The position numbers and the translations under genes were made by a program. Shown here in pieces: positions 49,258 to 58,330 of a DNA stretch of 64,000 bases. Origin of the DNA: Andeanibacterium fulvum. Its GTDB lineage: Bacteria > Pseudomonadota > Alphaproteobacteria > Sphingomonadales > Sphingomonadaceae. The stretch's first letter is position 1, and each line of letters begins with the position of its first letter. The stretch is from NCBI RefSeq assembly GCF_037154085.1, contig NZ_JBANRM010000001.1, positions 186,001 to 250,000 of the forward strand. Reading direction: 5' to 3'. The notes below the pieces were generated by a model. The model did not search any database. It was not told where the DNA came from and saw only the letters and a list, made by a program, of their open reading frames with translations.

Positions 49258-50100
49258 ATGACTCGTATCGCACTCTTGCAGATGACTTCCGGCATCGATC
49301 CGCTGGCCAATGCCCGCACGATCGAAGCTGCTGTGGCCGATGCGGCAAAGGGCGGGGCGAGCATGCTCTTCACGCCGGAAATGTCCGGCCTTATCGACCG
49401 GGATCGGCAGCGCGCCGCCGCGCATATCGTGCCGGAAGCGCAGAACCCCGTACTCTCCGCGGCACGGGTTGCCGCGCACGATGCGGGTATATGGCTGTCG
49501 CTCGGCTCGTTGGCCGTGACGCGCGAGAGCAGCGATCCGACGGAAACGCGTTGGGCGAACCGCACTTTCCTTATCGCACCGGATGGTTCGATCGCGGCCC
49601 GTTACGACAAGATCCATATGTTCGACGTCCAGCTTTCGACCGGCGAGAGCTGGCGCGAAAGCGCGGCCTATGCGCCGGGCGAGGCTGTCGTGACGGCCGA
49701 GACGCCGCTGGGTCGGCTTGGCCTTGCGATCTGCTACGATATGCGTTTTCCTGCGCTTTTCGAAGAGCTTGGGCGTCGCCGTTGTGATGCAATCTCAATT
49801 CCTGCGGCCTTCACGGTTCCAACCGGGCAAGCACATTGGCATTTGCTGCTGCGTACGCGAGCAGTGGAGGCCAGCGCTTATGTCGTCGCGGCGGCCCAGG
49901 TGGGCGAACATGAGGATGGTCGGCGCACTTACGGCCATTCACTGGTGGTGGACCCCTGGGGCGAGGTTCTGCTCGACATGGGCGGCACGGCGCCGGGCCT
50001 TGGCTTTGCCGATCTTGACCCGGCGCGCATCGCAGAAGTGCGTTCGCAACTGCCAAGCCTTGCCAATCGCAGGGAAATTTCTACATCCGGCGCGTCATGA
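49258..50100 (+). CDS. nitrilase-superfamily amidohydrolase
   Basis: A 280-residue carbon-nitrogen hydrolase with the catalytic triad Glu41 (FTPEMSGL), Lys118 (YDKIHMFDV) and Cys159 (AICYDMRFPALF). The sequence resembles the Nit1 group, which hydrolyses deaminated glutathione and similar omega-amides; this would fit the grxC gene directly upstream but is inference. Its stop overlaps the start of the DUF1178 gene by four bases. Confidence 0.88.
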   Translation: MTRIALLQMTSGIDPLANARTIEAAVADAAKGGASMLFTPEMSGLIDRDRQRAAAHIVPEAQNPVLSAARVAAHDAGIWLSLGSLAVTRESSDPTETRWANRTFLIAPDGSIAARYDKIHMFDVQLSTGESWRESAAYAPGEAVVTAETPLGRLGLAICYDMRFPALFEELGRRRCDAISIPAAFTVPTGQAHWHLLLRTRAVEASAYVVAAAQVGEHEDGRRTYGHSLVVDPWGEVLLDMGGTAPGLGFADLDPARIAEVRSQLPSLANRREISTSGAS

Positions 50101-50564
50101 TCGTTTTCGATCTCTCCTGCGATCAGGGCCATCGCTTCGAAGGCTGGTTTTCCTCATCTGAGGATTATGCCGGCCAGCAGTCACGCGGGCTTGTTGCCTG
50201 TCCTCATTGCGGCTCCGCCGAAATCGCCAAGGCACCCATGGCGCCAGCAGTGCCGCGCAAGGGCAATCAGCGCTCGGATGTTGCACTGCGCGAAGAGGCC
50301 CCGGTGCCGGTGGCTGCCGGAATGCCGCCCGAAGTTACCCAGGCCCTCGAAAAACTCGCCGAAATGCAGGCTGAAGCGCTCAAGCAGTCAAAATGGGTCG
50401 GCGAGGATTTCACGGATGCTTCGCGGGCGATGCACTATGGCGAACGCAAGGCGGAAGTGATCCACGGCAAGGCCAGCGCCAAGCAGGCCAAGGAATTGTT
50501 GGACGAAGGCATCGCCGTCGCCCCGCTTCTTTTTCCCATCGCTCCGCCGGACGAACTCAACTGA
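50097..50564 (+). CDS. DUF1178 family protein
   Basis: A 155-residue cytosolic protein. It opens MIVFDLSCDQGHRFEGWFSS and contains a CxxC pair in LVACPHCGSAEIAKAPMAP near residue 40, a pattern shared by the DUF1178 family and suggestive of metal binding. The function is unknown. The grxC-amidohydrolase-DUF1178 order is seen widely in alphaproteobacteria, so a link to thiol metabolism is possible. The ATG overlaps the preceding stop. Confidence 0.85.
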   Translation: MIVFDLSCDQGHRFEGWFSSSEDYAGQQSRGLVACPHCGSAEIAKAPMAPAVPRKGNQRSDVALREEAPVPVAAGMPPEVTQALEKLAEMQAEALKQSKWVGEDFTDASRAMHYGERKAEVIHGKASAKQAKELLDEGIAVAPLLFPIAPPDELN

Positions 50565-50604
50565 TTGCCAGCGCTGCCAAGGGCCCTTAAAGGCTCGAAT
50601 GCGT

Positions 50605-50681
50605 GCGCCCGTAGCTCAGCAGGATAGAGCACCAGATTCCTAATCTGGGGGCCACAGGTTCGAATCCTGTCGGGCGCACCA
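50605..50681 (+). tRNA. tRNA-Arg (anticodon CCT)
   Basis: A complete 77-base cloverleaf: acceptor arm GCGCCCG / CGGGCGC, D-arm with AGCTCAGC, anticodon arm CCAGA-TTCCTAA-TCTGG giving anticodon CCT (reads AGG), T-loop GTTCGAATC, and an encoded CCA end. It follows the DUF1178 gene by 40 bp. No integrase or duplicated 3' end is seen nearby. Confidence 0.95.
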
Positions 50682-50797
50682 ACCTTGAATGGCCATCGCA
50701 GAATGGCCATCTTGGCTGGCGGGTTCGCGGGATGCTTGTTGCGGTTAGGATGCCGACAGGGCCGCGGATTTCACTTCGATCATAGACGGAAAACCTC

Positions 50798-52147
50798 ATG
50801 ACCAGCTCCACGCAAACTGCCGCAGACCTCTCCAAGGACATCGCCCGCGTATTTGCCCTGCAACAGGCGCATCAGTGGGATGTCAAAGCCTCCACCGCAG
50901 AGCAGCGCAAAGCCAAGCTCACGAAGCTGAAGGCCGCCATCGAAGCCCATGCCGACGACATTGTCGCAGCCGTTCTGGAAGATACGCGTAAGCCCGAGGG
51001 CGAAATCCGCGTCACCGAAGTGCTGAACATCCTCGGCAATATCCAGCTTAACATCGACAGCCTCGATGACTGGATGAAGCCGACCGAAGTTACTCCGTCG
51101 AAGAATCCTGCCGACCGCGCCCAGATCGTTTACGAAGCACGCGGCGTGTGCCTCATCCTCGGCCCCTGGAATTTCCCGCTCGGCCTGACGCTCGGCCCTG
51201 TCGCGGCTGCCGTTGCCGCCGGCAATTGCTGCATCGTCAAGCTGACCGATCTGTGCCCGGCCACCGCCAAGATTGCCGGCACCATCATCCGGGAAGTTTT
51301 CGACGAGAACGAAGTCGCGCTGTTTGAAGGCGATGTCAGCGTGGCCGAAGCCCTGCTCGAACTGCCCTTCAATCACATCTTCTTCACTGGCAGCACCCGC
51401 GTGGGCAAGATCGTGATGGCTGCGGCCGCCAAGAACCTCGCCAGCGTGACGCTGGAACTGGGCGGCAAGTCCCCCGTCATCATCGACGATGGCGCGGATA
51501 TCGGCGCCATCGGTGCGGCTCTGGCCGGTGCCAAGCAGTTCAATGGCGGCCAGGCCTGCATCTGCCCCGACTATGTCTTCGTGAAGGAAGAGAAGAAGGC
51601 GGAACTGGTCGAAGCCTTCAAGAGCAACGTCCAGAAGAACCTCTATGACGAAGCTGGATCGATCAACAAGCAGGCGATCGCGCAGGTCGTGAACCAGGGC
51701 AATTTCAACCGCGTGAAGGCGATGTTCGACGACGCGGTGGAGAAGGGTGCGACGGTCGCGGTTGGCGGCACGTTCGACGAGGCCGACCTCACCGTGCACC
51801 CCACCATGCTGACTGACGTCACTCCGCAGATGAAGATCCTCCAGGAGGAAATCTTCGCTCCGCTGCTGCCGGTGATGACCTATGACAATCTCGATCAGGC
51901 GATCGGCTATATCGAGGCGCGCGACAAGCCGCTGGCGCTCTATGTCTTCAGCCCGAACGAAGACAATGTTCAGAAGGTGCTGGACCGGACTTCTTCGGGC
52001 GGCGTGACCGTCAATGGCGTGTTCTCGCACTATCTGGAAAACCGCCTGCCGTTTGGCGGCGTCAATGGCAGCGGCATGGGCAGCTATCACGGCTATTTCG
52101 GCTTCAAGGCCTTCAGCCACGAGCGTGCGGTCTACATCCATCAGTAA
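50798..52147 (+). CDS. aldehyde dehydrogenase family protein
   Basis: A 449-residue NAD(P)-dependent aldehyde dehydrogenase with Asn125 (GPWNFPLGL), Glu220 (TLELGGKSP) and the catalytic Cys254 (GGQACICPDYV). FFTGSTRVGKIVM is the cofactor loop. It shares the GQ-x-C-x-x-PDY pattern and general layout with the enzyme at 2551, so the two are distant paralogues of the long-chain/coniferyl-aldehyde group. The substrate is unknown. A clear terminator follows, and two oxidoreductase genes lie beyond on the other strand. Confidence 0.88.
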   Translation: MTSSTQTAADLSKDIARVFALQQAHQWDVKASTAEQRKAKLTKLKAAIEAHADDIVAAVLEDTRKPEGEIRVTEVLNILGNIQLNIDSLDDWMKPTEVTPSKNPADRAQIVYEARGVCLILGPWNFPLGLTLGPVAAAVAAGNCCIVKLTDLCPATAKIAGTIIREVFDENEVALFEGDVSVAEALLELPFNHIFFTGSTRVGKIVMAAAAKNLASVTLELGGKSPVIIDDGADIGAIGAALAGAKQFNGGQACICPDYVFVKEEKKAELVEAFKSNVQKNLYDEAGSINKQAIAQVVNQGNFNRVKAMFDDAVEKGATVAVGGTFDEADLTVHPTMLTDVTPQMKILQEEIFAPLLPVMTYDNLDQAIGYIEARDKPLALYVFSPNEDNVQKVLDRTSSGGVTVNGVFSHYLENRLPFGGVNGSGMGSYHGYFGFKAFSHERAVYIHQ

Positions 52148-52186
52148 GCACTGCCGGGCCGTTTCGGCGGCCTGATAGCACTTATG

Positions 52187-52216
52187 AAAAGGGCCTCCCA
52201 AGCGGAGGCCCTTTTT
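52187..52216. terminator. two-way rho-independent terminator
   Basis: AAAAGGGCCTCC-CAAGC-GGAGGCCCTTTTT is a perfect stem with T runs on both strands. It ends the aldehyde dehydrogenase transcript and can also serve the convergent oxidoreductase gene. Confidence 0.9.
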
Positions 52217-52242
52217 GATTCCGGCGCTGTCGATGAGGTCCG

Positions 52243-53229
52243 TCAAACCGTGACGACGACCTTGCCGATCTGCTGGTTGGATTCGAGATAGGCATTTGCC
52301 TCGCCAATCTGGTCCAGCGTGAAAACCTTCGAAATCACCGGCTTGAGATGCCCTTCTGCAAGGCCCTGATAGATCACGCGCTGCGCCCGCTTGTAGCGTT
52401 CCGGATTGTTCCAGATTTCGCTCGCCACCCAGCCACGCATGGATGCGCCCTTCATGGCACAGGGCCAATGGGCATAGGGCGTCTCGGTCTCGCTGAGGCC
52501 GCCATAGATGAACAGGATACCGCGCTCGGCCAGTGACGAGGCGAGGGTGAAGACATAGGGGCCGCCCACTGGGTCGAAGGCACAGCGCGCGCCTTTGCCG
52601 CCGGTGATCTCCATCACGCGTTCGACAAGGTCTTCCTCTTCCGTCGCGACGACATGAGCCGCACCCAGATCCTTCAGTGCGTCGGCCTTGGCGCTGGTGC
52701 GAGTGCAGGCAATGGAGGTCGCGCCGGCCCAGTTGGCGAGCTGGATTGCGGCAATGCCGACGCTGGACGATGCCGCGCGGATGATTGCCGCATCGCCGAT
52801 CCCGACATTGGCGACCTCGATCAGGGCAAAGGCCGTGAAATATTGCATCCAGACGGACGCAGCCTCTGCCATGGAAAGTCCCGGGGGTGCCGGCAGCAGC
52901 GCATGGGCGGGAACAATGGCCTCCTCGCCCCATACGCCATAGGTGCCGAGCTGGAACTTGGGCACGACGGATACCTTGTCGCCAATGGCAAAGCCTTCGA
53001 CGCCGTCGCCCAGTGCCAGGATCGTTCCGGCTGCCTCATAGCCCATGAAGCAGGGCAGAGTGACGGGCACCGGGTAGCGGCCGGCGCGATACATCGCTTC
53101 GGAGCGATTGAGACCGATCGCCTCGACCTTGATGCGAAGTTCGCCGGGGCCGGGGGCGGGCAGGTCGATTTCCTCGAACTGCAGCACTTCCGGGCCGCCC
53201 TGACGGTGGAGGCGGATAATCTTGGCCAT
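52243..53229 (-). CDS. MDR-family oxidoreductase (quinone reductase/alcohol dehydrogenase type)
   Basis: A 328-residue medium-chain dehydrogenase/reductase. The N-terminal GroES-like domain contains EAIGLNRSEAMYRAGRYP and the family Gly-Glu-like turn FMGYEAAGTI; the Rossmann domain has the nucleotide loop AASSSVGIAAIQLANWAGA near residue 155. The usual structural-zinc cysteines are absent, so it is closer to the quinone oxidoreductase branch, probably using NADPH. The substrate is unknown. I use ATG 53229. The SDR gene ends 22 bp upstream in the same direction. Confidence 0.85.
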   Translation of the reverse strand: MAKIIRLHRQGGPEVLQFEEIDLPAPGPGELRIKVEAIGLNRSEAMYRAGRYPVPVTLPCFMGYEAAGTILALGDGVEGFAIGDKVSVVPKFQLGTYGVWGEEAIVPAHALLPAPPGLSMAEAASVWMQYFTAFALIEVANVGIGDAAIIRAASSSVGIAAIQLANWAGATSIACTRTSAKADALKDLGAAHVVATEEEDLVERVMEITGGKGARCAFDPVGGPYVFTLASSLAERGILFIYGGLSETETPYAHWPCAMKGASMRGWVASEIWNNPERYKRAQRVIYQGLAEGHLKPVISKVFTLDQIGEANAYLESNQQIGKVVVTV

Positions 53230-53251
53230 GTGTGTTCTCTCCCCAATTGTC

Positions 53252-54181
53252 TCAGTCGAGCGGCGGCCCATCAAGGACCTGCTGCTTGTCGTAGATCGGA
53301 TTATAAAGCAGCGTTCCGAACAACTTAACGACATCGGCGCGCTGCTGGTTGATCGGCTCCACTGGCTGGGCCCGCAACAGCGCATCGCTGCGCGCCTTGA
53401 TGCCCGGTGCGAATTCCGGATGGGTCATGATGAACAGATCGCCCCGGCAGATGCCACGCAGCACGCGTTTGCCCACTTCCTCCTTCGACATGAAGACCGA
53501 CGGGTCGAAACTGAAATTGCGAGGCGGGCGGCCATCCGGGCCGACATCGGGCTTCGGTTCGTTCTGCAGGTGCTCCGGGCGGACTTCGCCAGTCGTGGCG
53601 CCCAGATTGGTCTGCACCGGGCCAGGATAGAAGCAGGATACGCCGATGGGCGTCCCTTCAAGCTCGGTCGCGAGCGCTTCCATCATGCCGGAAACGGCGA
53701 ATTTGGCCGTGCAATAGAGCCCGGCAGTGCCGACGGCAGAGAAGCCGCCAGTCGAACTCGTGGCCACGATATGGCACTCTTCCCCATGCGCCTGCATCCG
53801 GGGAAGGAAAGTGACGAGGCCGTTGACCACGCCATAGATGTTCACCTGGATGTTGAAATCCCAGTCCTTGAACGTGCTCGTCGCCATCGGTCCGGCGATG
53901 CCGACCCCGGCATTGAGCGCCAGGACATGGATATTGCCGAAGGTTGCCTCCGCCTCTTCGGCCGCTTTCGCCCAGCCATCCCGATCGGTGACGTCGAGCC
54001 GGATCGGGTGAACGGCAAAATTGGTGTGTGCGAACTCGGCCATTGCGTCGTCGAGCGCCTGTTGCCGGATGTCGGCAATCACCACTTTCATTCCGGCTTC
54101 GGCGAAGGCCTTGGCCATGCCCAGTCCCATGCCGCTCGCGCCGCCGGTGATGAATGCGGTTTTCCCGCGAACCTCTTTCAT
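53252..54181 (-). CDS. short-chain dehydrogenase/reductase
   Basis: A 309-residue SDR of the classical type. The NAD(P) loop TGGASGMGLGMA lies at residues 12-23, LNAGVGIAG at 89-97, and the catalytic Tyr156 and Lys160 in YCTAK, with Ser142/143 before them. The C-terminal 80 residues, which set substrate specificity, end in QVLDGPPLD. I use ATG 54181 behind GAGAGGA. It probably forms an operon with the MDR gene; the pair suggests catabolism of an alcohol or ketone. Confidence 0.88.
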   Translation of the reverse strand: MKEVRGKTAFITGGASGMGLGMAKAFAEAGMKVVIADIRQQALDDAMAEFAHTNFAVHPIRLDVTDRDGWAKAAEEAEATFGNIHVLALNAGVGIAGPMATSTFKDWDFNIQVNIYGVVNGLVTFLPRMQAHGEECHIVATSSTGGFSAVGTAGLYCTAKFAVSGMMEALATELEGTPIGVSCFYPGPVQTNLGATTGEVRPEHLQNEPKPDVGPDGRPPRNFSFDPSVFMSKEEVGKRVLRGICRGDLFIMTHPEFAPGIKARSDALLRAQPVEPINQQRADVVKLFGTLLYNPIYDKQQVLDGPPLD

Positions 54182-54256
54182 GGCCGTCCTCTCTCGCACT
54201 GGGAGTCATTTCGATGACTCTGTCCAGATTAGATTGAGGGCAAGCGTGAGGCAAAG

Positions 54257-54285
54257 AAAAAGGGCCCTCCCGGAAGGGAGAGCCC
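54257..54285 (-). terminator. rho-independent terminator of the TonB-dependent receptor
   Basis: On the minus strand AGGGCTCTCCC-TTCC-GGGAGGGCCCT forms a stem with one mismatch, followed by TTTTTCTTT. It lies just after the receptor stop codon. Confidence 0.85.
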
Positions 54286-54309
54286 TGATTCTTTCGGCTA
54301 CTGCCTGGA

Positions 54310-57300
54310 TCAGAACTTGACGTTCGCACCCAGGTAGAAGCGGCGACCGTTGTCGTCGTAGAAGCCGGTGCCCAGGTTGCCACCGATCAGGTTGCCAGTG
54401 CCAGCCGGGTTGGTGTTGGCCGGGTTGTAGCCGGTCAGCGGCGGAGCCTTGTTGAACAGGTTGTCGACACCGAAGCGGATGTTGACATTGTCCGTCAGAG
54501 CATAGCTGCCGTTCAGATAGAAGATGTCGTAGGCCGGTGCACCAACGTTGGGCGTACCGTTCGGAGCCAGAGGTTCCGAAGCATCTTCGATCGAAGGCAG
54601 GTGCTGCCACTGCAGGCCCAGCATGAAGTCGCCGATGCTGTAGTTCACCGAGGTGAACAGGCGCCAGCGATAGTTGCCGCCGTTCACACCGTTGGCCGTC
54701 GGGCCCTGCGTACCAGCGTAGTCCACCATCGGGTCGGTCGGAAGTTCAGCCGACAGGAAGTGGAGCAGGTAGGTGAACTGCGAGTTCAGGCTCAGAGTGC
54801 CCGGACCAACGTCCGCGCCCCAATCCAGCTGAGCGTCGATACCTTCAACCTTGAAGCGACCGTTGTTCTTGTAGGTCAGGTTGACGTTATCAAGGCCGCC
54901 AGTCACCGCGTTGCGGGTGATCGCCTTACAAGCTGCCGACTGGGCAGCCGCTGCCGGGTTGCTGGTCACCAGCGGGTTCAGCGCCGGATCGAAGCACGAA
55001 CGCAGCACGATGCCGACCGACTGCTGGCCGATCGCGTCGTTCACCGCGATGTTGTAGTAGTCGACCGTCAGGCGCAGACGCGAAAGCAGCGGGCTTTCGA
55101 ACGGCGAGCTGAGGACGATACCGGCAGTCCACGTATCAGCCTTTTCAGGCGTCAGCGCAGCGTTACCAACAGCGCTCGGCCAGGCGAAGCCGAAGGTCGA
55201 GTTGTCGGTCTGGCCCGGGCCACCGTTATAGTAAGCCTGCGAAGCCTGGTTGTTCGGCATCATAGCCAGACAGGTCTGGTAGACAGCATTGCCGTTCGCA
55301 TTCGCCGGATTTGCCGAATACGGCATCGGGTTTGCGCGCGAGCAGAGGTCACCCATGGTGTTGGCACCGAAGGTCTGCTGCTTGGCCAGATACAGTTCGG
55401 CGATGTTAGGCGCACGTTCTGCACGGTTGTAACCACCACGCAGACGCAGCCAGTCGGTGACTTCCCAGTCGCCGAGCAGCTTGTACGTGTAGCTGGTGCC
55501 GGTGGTGCTGTAGTCCGAGATACGGCCACCGAGTTCGAGATTCAGGCTCTGGATGCCCGGGATATCCGCGAGAACCGGGATCAGCAATTCGCCGTAGGCT
55601 TCCTTCACGTCGAAGTAACCGGCCGAGTTGCCGCTCGGGTAGATGCCCAGCGCCTGGTCGTTGAACGAACGACCCTGGGTGGTCAGCGTATCGTTGGTGA
55701 ATTCGAAATCGAGTTCACGATAGCTGGCACCGACGGCAGCACGCAGATCGCCAGCGGGGAGGGTGACGACCTTGCCCTGCAGGTTGGCTTCCACGATGGT
55801 CTGGCGGGTGTAAGAGCGGTTCTTCAGATCCGCACGGACAGCTTCGAGACAGTCTTCCGAGAAGCCGCCAGCCGGACGCACGAAGAAGTTCAGGCCGCTG
55901 GTGCAGGTCGCGGTCGAGGCACCGAAGCCACCGAAGGCGGAGTTACCCGTCGCCTTGAAGCCCTTGCCGAAGCTCGGAGCAGTCATGACCGCACGAAGGC
56001 GTTCCAGCGAGTAGATGCCGGTCTGCTTGGCGTGGGTCTGCGAGACACCGTGGTTGACCGAGAGGTCCCAGGTCCAGTCAGTGCCCGGGATGTAGCCTTC
56101 GAGGCCCGCAACGAGGTTATACGTAATAACGTCGGTGAAGGTTTCGCGATCGTCGGGCAGCAGAGTGGTGATGCCGAACGGATCGGTGGCGTCCGAAATG
56201 ATCGGTTGAACCGGATTCGGATTCTGCTGGGTCGGGGTAATGTAGCCCGGATCGCCGGGGCGAGCCGAGTGCTGACGGCTGTTGAGCAGCTGCCACAGTT
56301 CGGGAGTAAGATCGCCCTGCTGCAGCTTGGTCGGGTCGATATTGACGCCCCAGCCACCCGTGATCGGACCCGGCTCGTTGCGGGTTTCGGTGTGGACATG
56401 GCTGAACATCGCCTGACCGAACACGCTGATCCAGTCGTTGATCTCGTAATTACCGCGCGCCAGGAAGTTGTAGCGCGTGAGCGGCAGGACGAGCATCAGA
56501 TCGGTGTTGTTCTGCACCATGGTACCGGCATCGGTAACCTTGGTGTTGTAACCGTCGATCGGATCGGTGTTGCCGAAGTAGTTGATGTAACGCGTAAACG
56601 GCGCACCGTAGATGCCAGCAGCATCGAAGAACGAACCGTTAACGAAGGGATTGCCCTTACTGTCGAGATAGACAGTGGTGCCCTGCACGTTCGGGCTGAA
56701 GTGCGCGTTCGGGAACAGCGTGGTCAGAGCGGTTGCGTAAGCACCGTTCTTACCGTCCAGCAGAATGCCCGGATTGTTGATGAAGAACTGCGAACCGCCA
56801 GTGGTGCTCTTGCTGGCGTACAGATCCTTGTACCAGTCGCGGCTGCTGCGCAGGCTCGCCTGGCGATCATTCATCGACATCGCGATGCTCACGTTACCGC
56901 GACCATCGTCGAAGTCGGCGCCCATGATGCCCGAAATCTGGTATTCGAAGCCATCGCCGTGCTCGGTGATGCCCATCTGACCGTCGAGTTCGAGGCCCTG
57001 GAAGTCCTTCTTCAGGATGAAGTTGGTGACACCGGCCACAGCGTCAGCGCCGTAGGTCGCGGAAGCACCGCCCGAGATCACTTCGACGCGCTGGATGGCA
57101 GCCGACGGAATCGTCGAGATGTCGATAACGCCCGAAGCGTTGCCCGGCGTGCCGCGACGGCCGTCAAGCAGGACGAGGTTACGGTTCGCGCCGATACCGC
57201 GCAGCGACACGGTCGCAGCACCAGGGGTGTTGGTCGCGGTCGGCTGAATGTCGGCACCCAGGCTCGGGGTCTGGGCAGGAGTGAACTGCGGCAGCTTGTT

Positions 57301-57552
57301 CAGGTTGGTTTCAAGCGCGGCAGTCGCCGAGTTCTGGATCAGGCCTTCGTCGACAGTCACCGTCGGGCTGTTCGATTCGAAATCCTTACGCTGAATGCGC
57401 GAACCGGTAACGATGATCGGTGCATCGCTGTCTTCGGTTGCGCCTTCATCCTGCGCATAGGCCGGCGCCGAGAACGACAGCGCGATAACGCTGGCGCCAC
57501 CGGCAAGCATCAGGGCCTTCAATCCCCGTGCAGTGGTGAAAGTCGTACTCAC
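54310..57552 (-). CDS. large TonB-dependent outer-membrane receptor
   Basis: A 1080-residue receptor. It has a signal peptide (cleavage after AYA near residue 33), then the sphingomonad-type linker IIVTGSRIQRKDFES and a plug domain (about 60-190) with SLRGIGANRNLVLLDGRR, IQRVEVISGGASATYGADAV and AGVTNFIL. The rest forms the 22-strand barrel, ending in the aromatic outer-membrane signal FYLGANVKF. The ligand is unknown; its length and type fit receptors for sugars, peptides or other organics more than iron siderophores. The start is GTG 57552 behind AGGGAGGG. It is monocistronic, ending in its own terminator. Confidence 0.92.
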   Translation of the reverse strand: MSTTFTTARGLKALMLAGGASVIALSFSAPAYAQDEGATEDSDAPIIVTGSRIQRKDFESNSPTVTVDEGLIQNSATAALETNLNKLPQFTPAQTPSLGADIQPTATNTPGAATVSLRGIGANRNLVLLDGRRGTPGNASGVIDISTIPSAAIQRVEVISGGASATYGADAVAGVTNFILKKDFQGLELDGQMGITEHGDGFEYQISGIMGADFDDGRGNVSIAMSMNDRQASLRSSRDWYKDLYASKSTTGGSQFFINNPGILLDGKNGAYATALTTLFPNAHFSPNVQGTTVYLDSKGNPFVNGSFFDAAGIYGAPFTRYINYFGNTDPIDGYNTKVTDAGTMVQNNTDLMLVLPLTRYNFLARGNYEINDWISVFGQAMFSHVHTETRNEPGPITGGWGVNIDPTKLQQGDLTPELWQLLNSRQHSARPGDPGYITPTQQNPNPVQPIISDATDPFGITTLLPDDRETFTDVITYNLVAGLEGYIPGTDWTWDLSVNHGVSQTHAKQTGIYSLERLRAVMTAPSFGKGFKATGNSAFGGFGASTATCTSGLNFFVRPAGGFSEDCLEAVRADLKNRSYTRQTIVEANLQGKVVTLPAGDLRAAVGASYRELDFEFTNDTLTTQGRSFNDQALGIYPSGNSAGYFDVKEAYGELLIPVLADIPGIQSLNLELGGRISDYSTTGTSYTYKLLGDWEVTDWLRLRGGYNRAERAPNIAELYLAKQQTFGANTMGDLCSRANPMPYSANPANANGNAVYQTCLAMMPNNQASQAYYNGGPGQTDNSTFGFAWPSAVGNAALTPEKADTWTAGIVLSSPFESPLLSRLRLTVDYYNIAVNDAIGQQSVGIVLRSCFDPALNPLVTSNPAAAAQSAACKAITRNAVTGGLDNVNLTYKNNGRFKVEGIDAQLDWGADVGPGTLSLNSQFTYLLHFLSAELPTDPMVDYAGTQGPTANGVNGGNYRWRLFTSVNYSIGDFMLGLQWQHLPSIEDASEPLAPNGTPNVGAPAYDIFYLNGSYALTDNVNIRFGVDNLFNKAPPLTGYNPANTNPAGTGNLIGGNLGTGFYDDNGRRFYLGANVKF

Positions 57553-57871
57553 TATTTACCCTCCCTTTTACAATCTTTGTGACGGCGGAGCGCCGCCGGG
57601 TAAGAAACTTCTCAAAAAGCGGCGTCGAACATGCACGAAACGCCCAGACCCAAATGGGCAGGCGGCACGGACTCAAGGCTTTCGATGGTTTGAGAAGAAT
57701 CAAAAGCGTGACGGCGGGAATCGCCCGCGGGCTTGCGCAATGCGCATGCTCCGTAACCGTCACGAGCAGCGTAAAGCCGCACTTGCCCCATCAGTTCTCT
57801 CCCACATCGAGGTCCGTCTTCGATTCCGGCACTCTCGACCAGCTTCGTAACAATATTTGCGCATGTTGACC

Positions 57872-57886
57872 TTGTCTAGTCGACAA
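57872..57886. promoter_or_regulatory. palindrome TTGTC-N5-GACAA, candidate operator
   Basis: TTGTCTAGTCGACAA has perfect 5-bp arms and resembles the spacing of operators bound by MarR-type dimers. It lies about 320 bp before the receptor start, next to AT-rich sequence that could form the receptor promoter on the minus strand. Binding by the regulator at 58331 is inference. Confidence 0.4.
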
Positions 57887-57979
57887 ACCATCCTTGCCGC
57901 GTAAGTTACGGACTGTGTCAGGATGGTTACACTTCGCCACCTAACGACCGTGGGAATGGCGGTATTCCGTAGGGTAATT

Positions 57980-57993
57980 CGCCAAATTTGGCG
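57980..57993. promoter_or_regulatory. perfect 14-bp palindrome, candidate operator
   Basis: CGCCAAATTTGGCG is an exact palindrome with no loop, the form expected for a dimeric DNA-binding protein rather than for an RNA hairpin. It lies in the AT-rich centre of the region between the receptor and the regulator. Confidence 0.45.
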
Positions 57994-58330
57994 TCAGCTT
58001 GCTCGCCGCAAATATGAAATCAAGTTCATATATGGCAAATGATGACATTCATGACAAGATAGATGCAGGTTGATGATGTCCGGGTGCCGGCAATTGAATG
58101 GAGGAAAGCGATTCATTTGTCTGCATTGCCACAAATATCCCGCTGCAGAATTTAAGGACACACGAAGAGGGGAGCTAAAATTATCGTTCCTCTCCGGCGA
58201 CGCGCCTTCCAGGCAGCACGAGAGGGCAAGCTAACGCTCTATCAATCTCGAAATTTTCTGATTAGGCTGCACTTGGGTCCGCGTAAAAATTCGCCGGTAA
58301 GAGCAGCGCGGTGGGACAAACGAGGAGGGA

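Larger units (their letters stand above)
57553..58330. other. 778-bp gene-free region between receptor and regulator
   Basis: No convincing gene is present. The region carries the long leader and promoter area of the receptor (minus strand) and the upstream area of the tandem winged-helix regulator (plus strand). Its middle (about 57850-58260) is visibly richer in A and T than the surroundings. It contains two palindromes, described separately, and a direct repeat ATGACA (58042 and 58051). Confidence 0.7.

Noticed and set aside
50605..50681. tRNA-Arg as an integration site for a genomic island
   Set aside because: No integrase, no duplicated tRNA 3' end and no change in gene type downstream is visible.
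54601..57582. A 993-codon open frame on the plus strand opposite the TonB-dependent receptor
   Set aside because: It is the mirror of a genuine high-GC gene: the product has no domain or signal and is a run of Arg, Val, Gly and His typical of antisense frames.
57533..57850. A 105-codon plus-strand frame upstream of the receptor
   Set aside because: It begins inside the receptor start region, has no ribosome-binding site and no domain; the area is better read as receptor leader and promoter.
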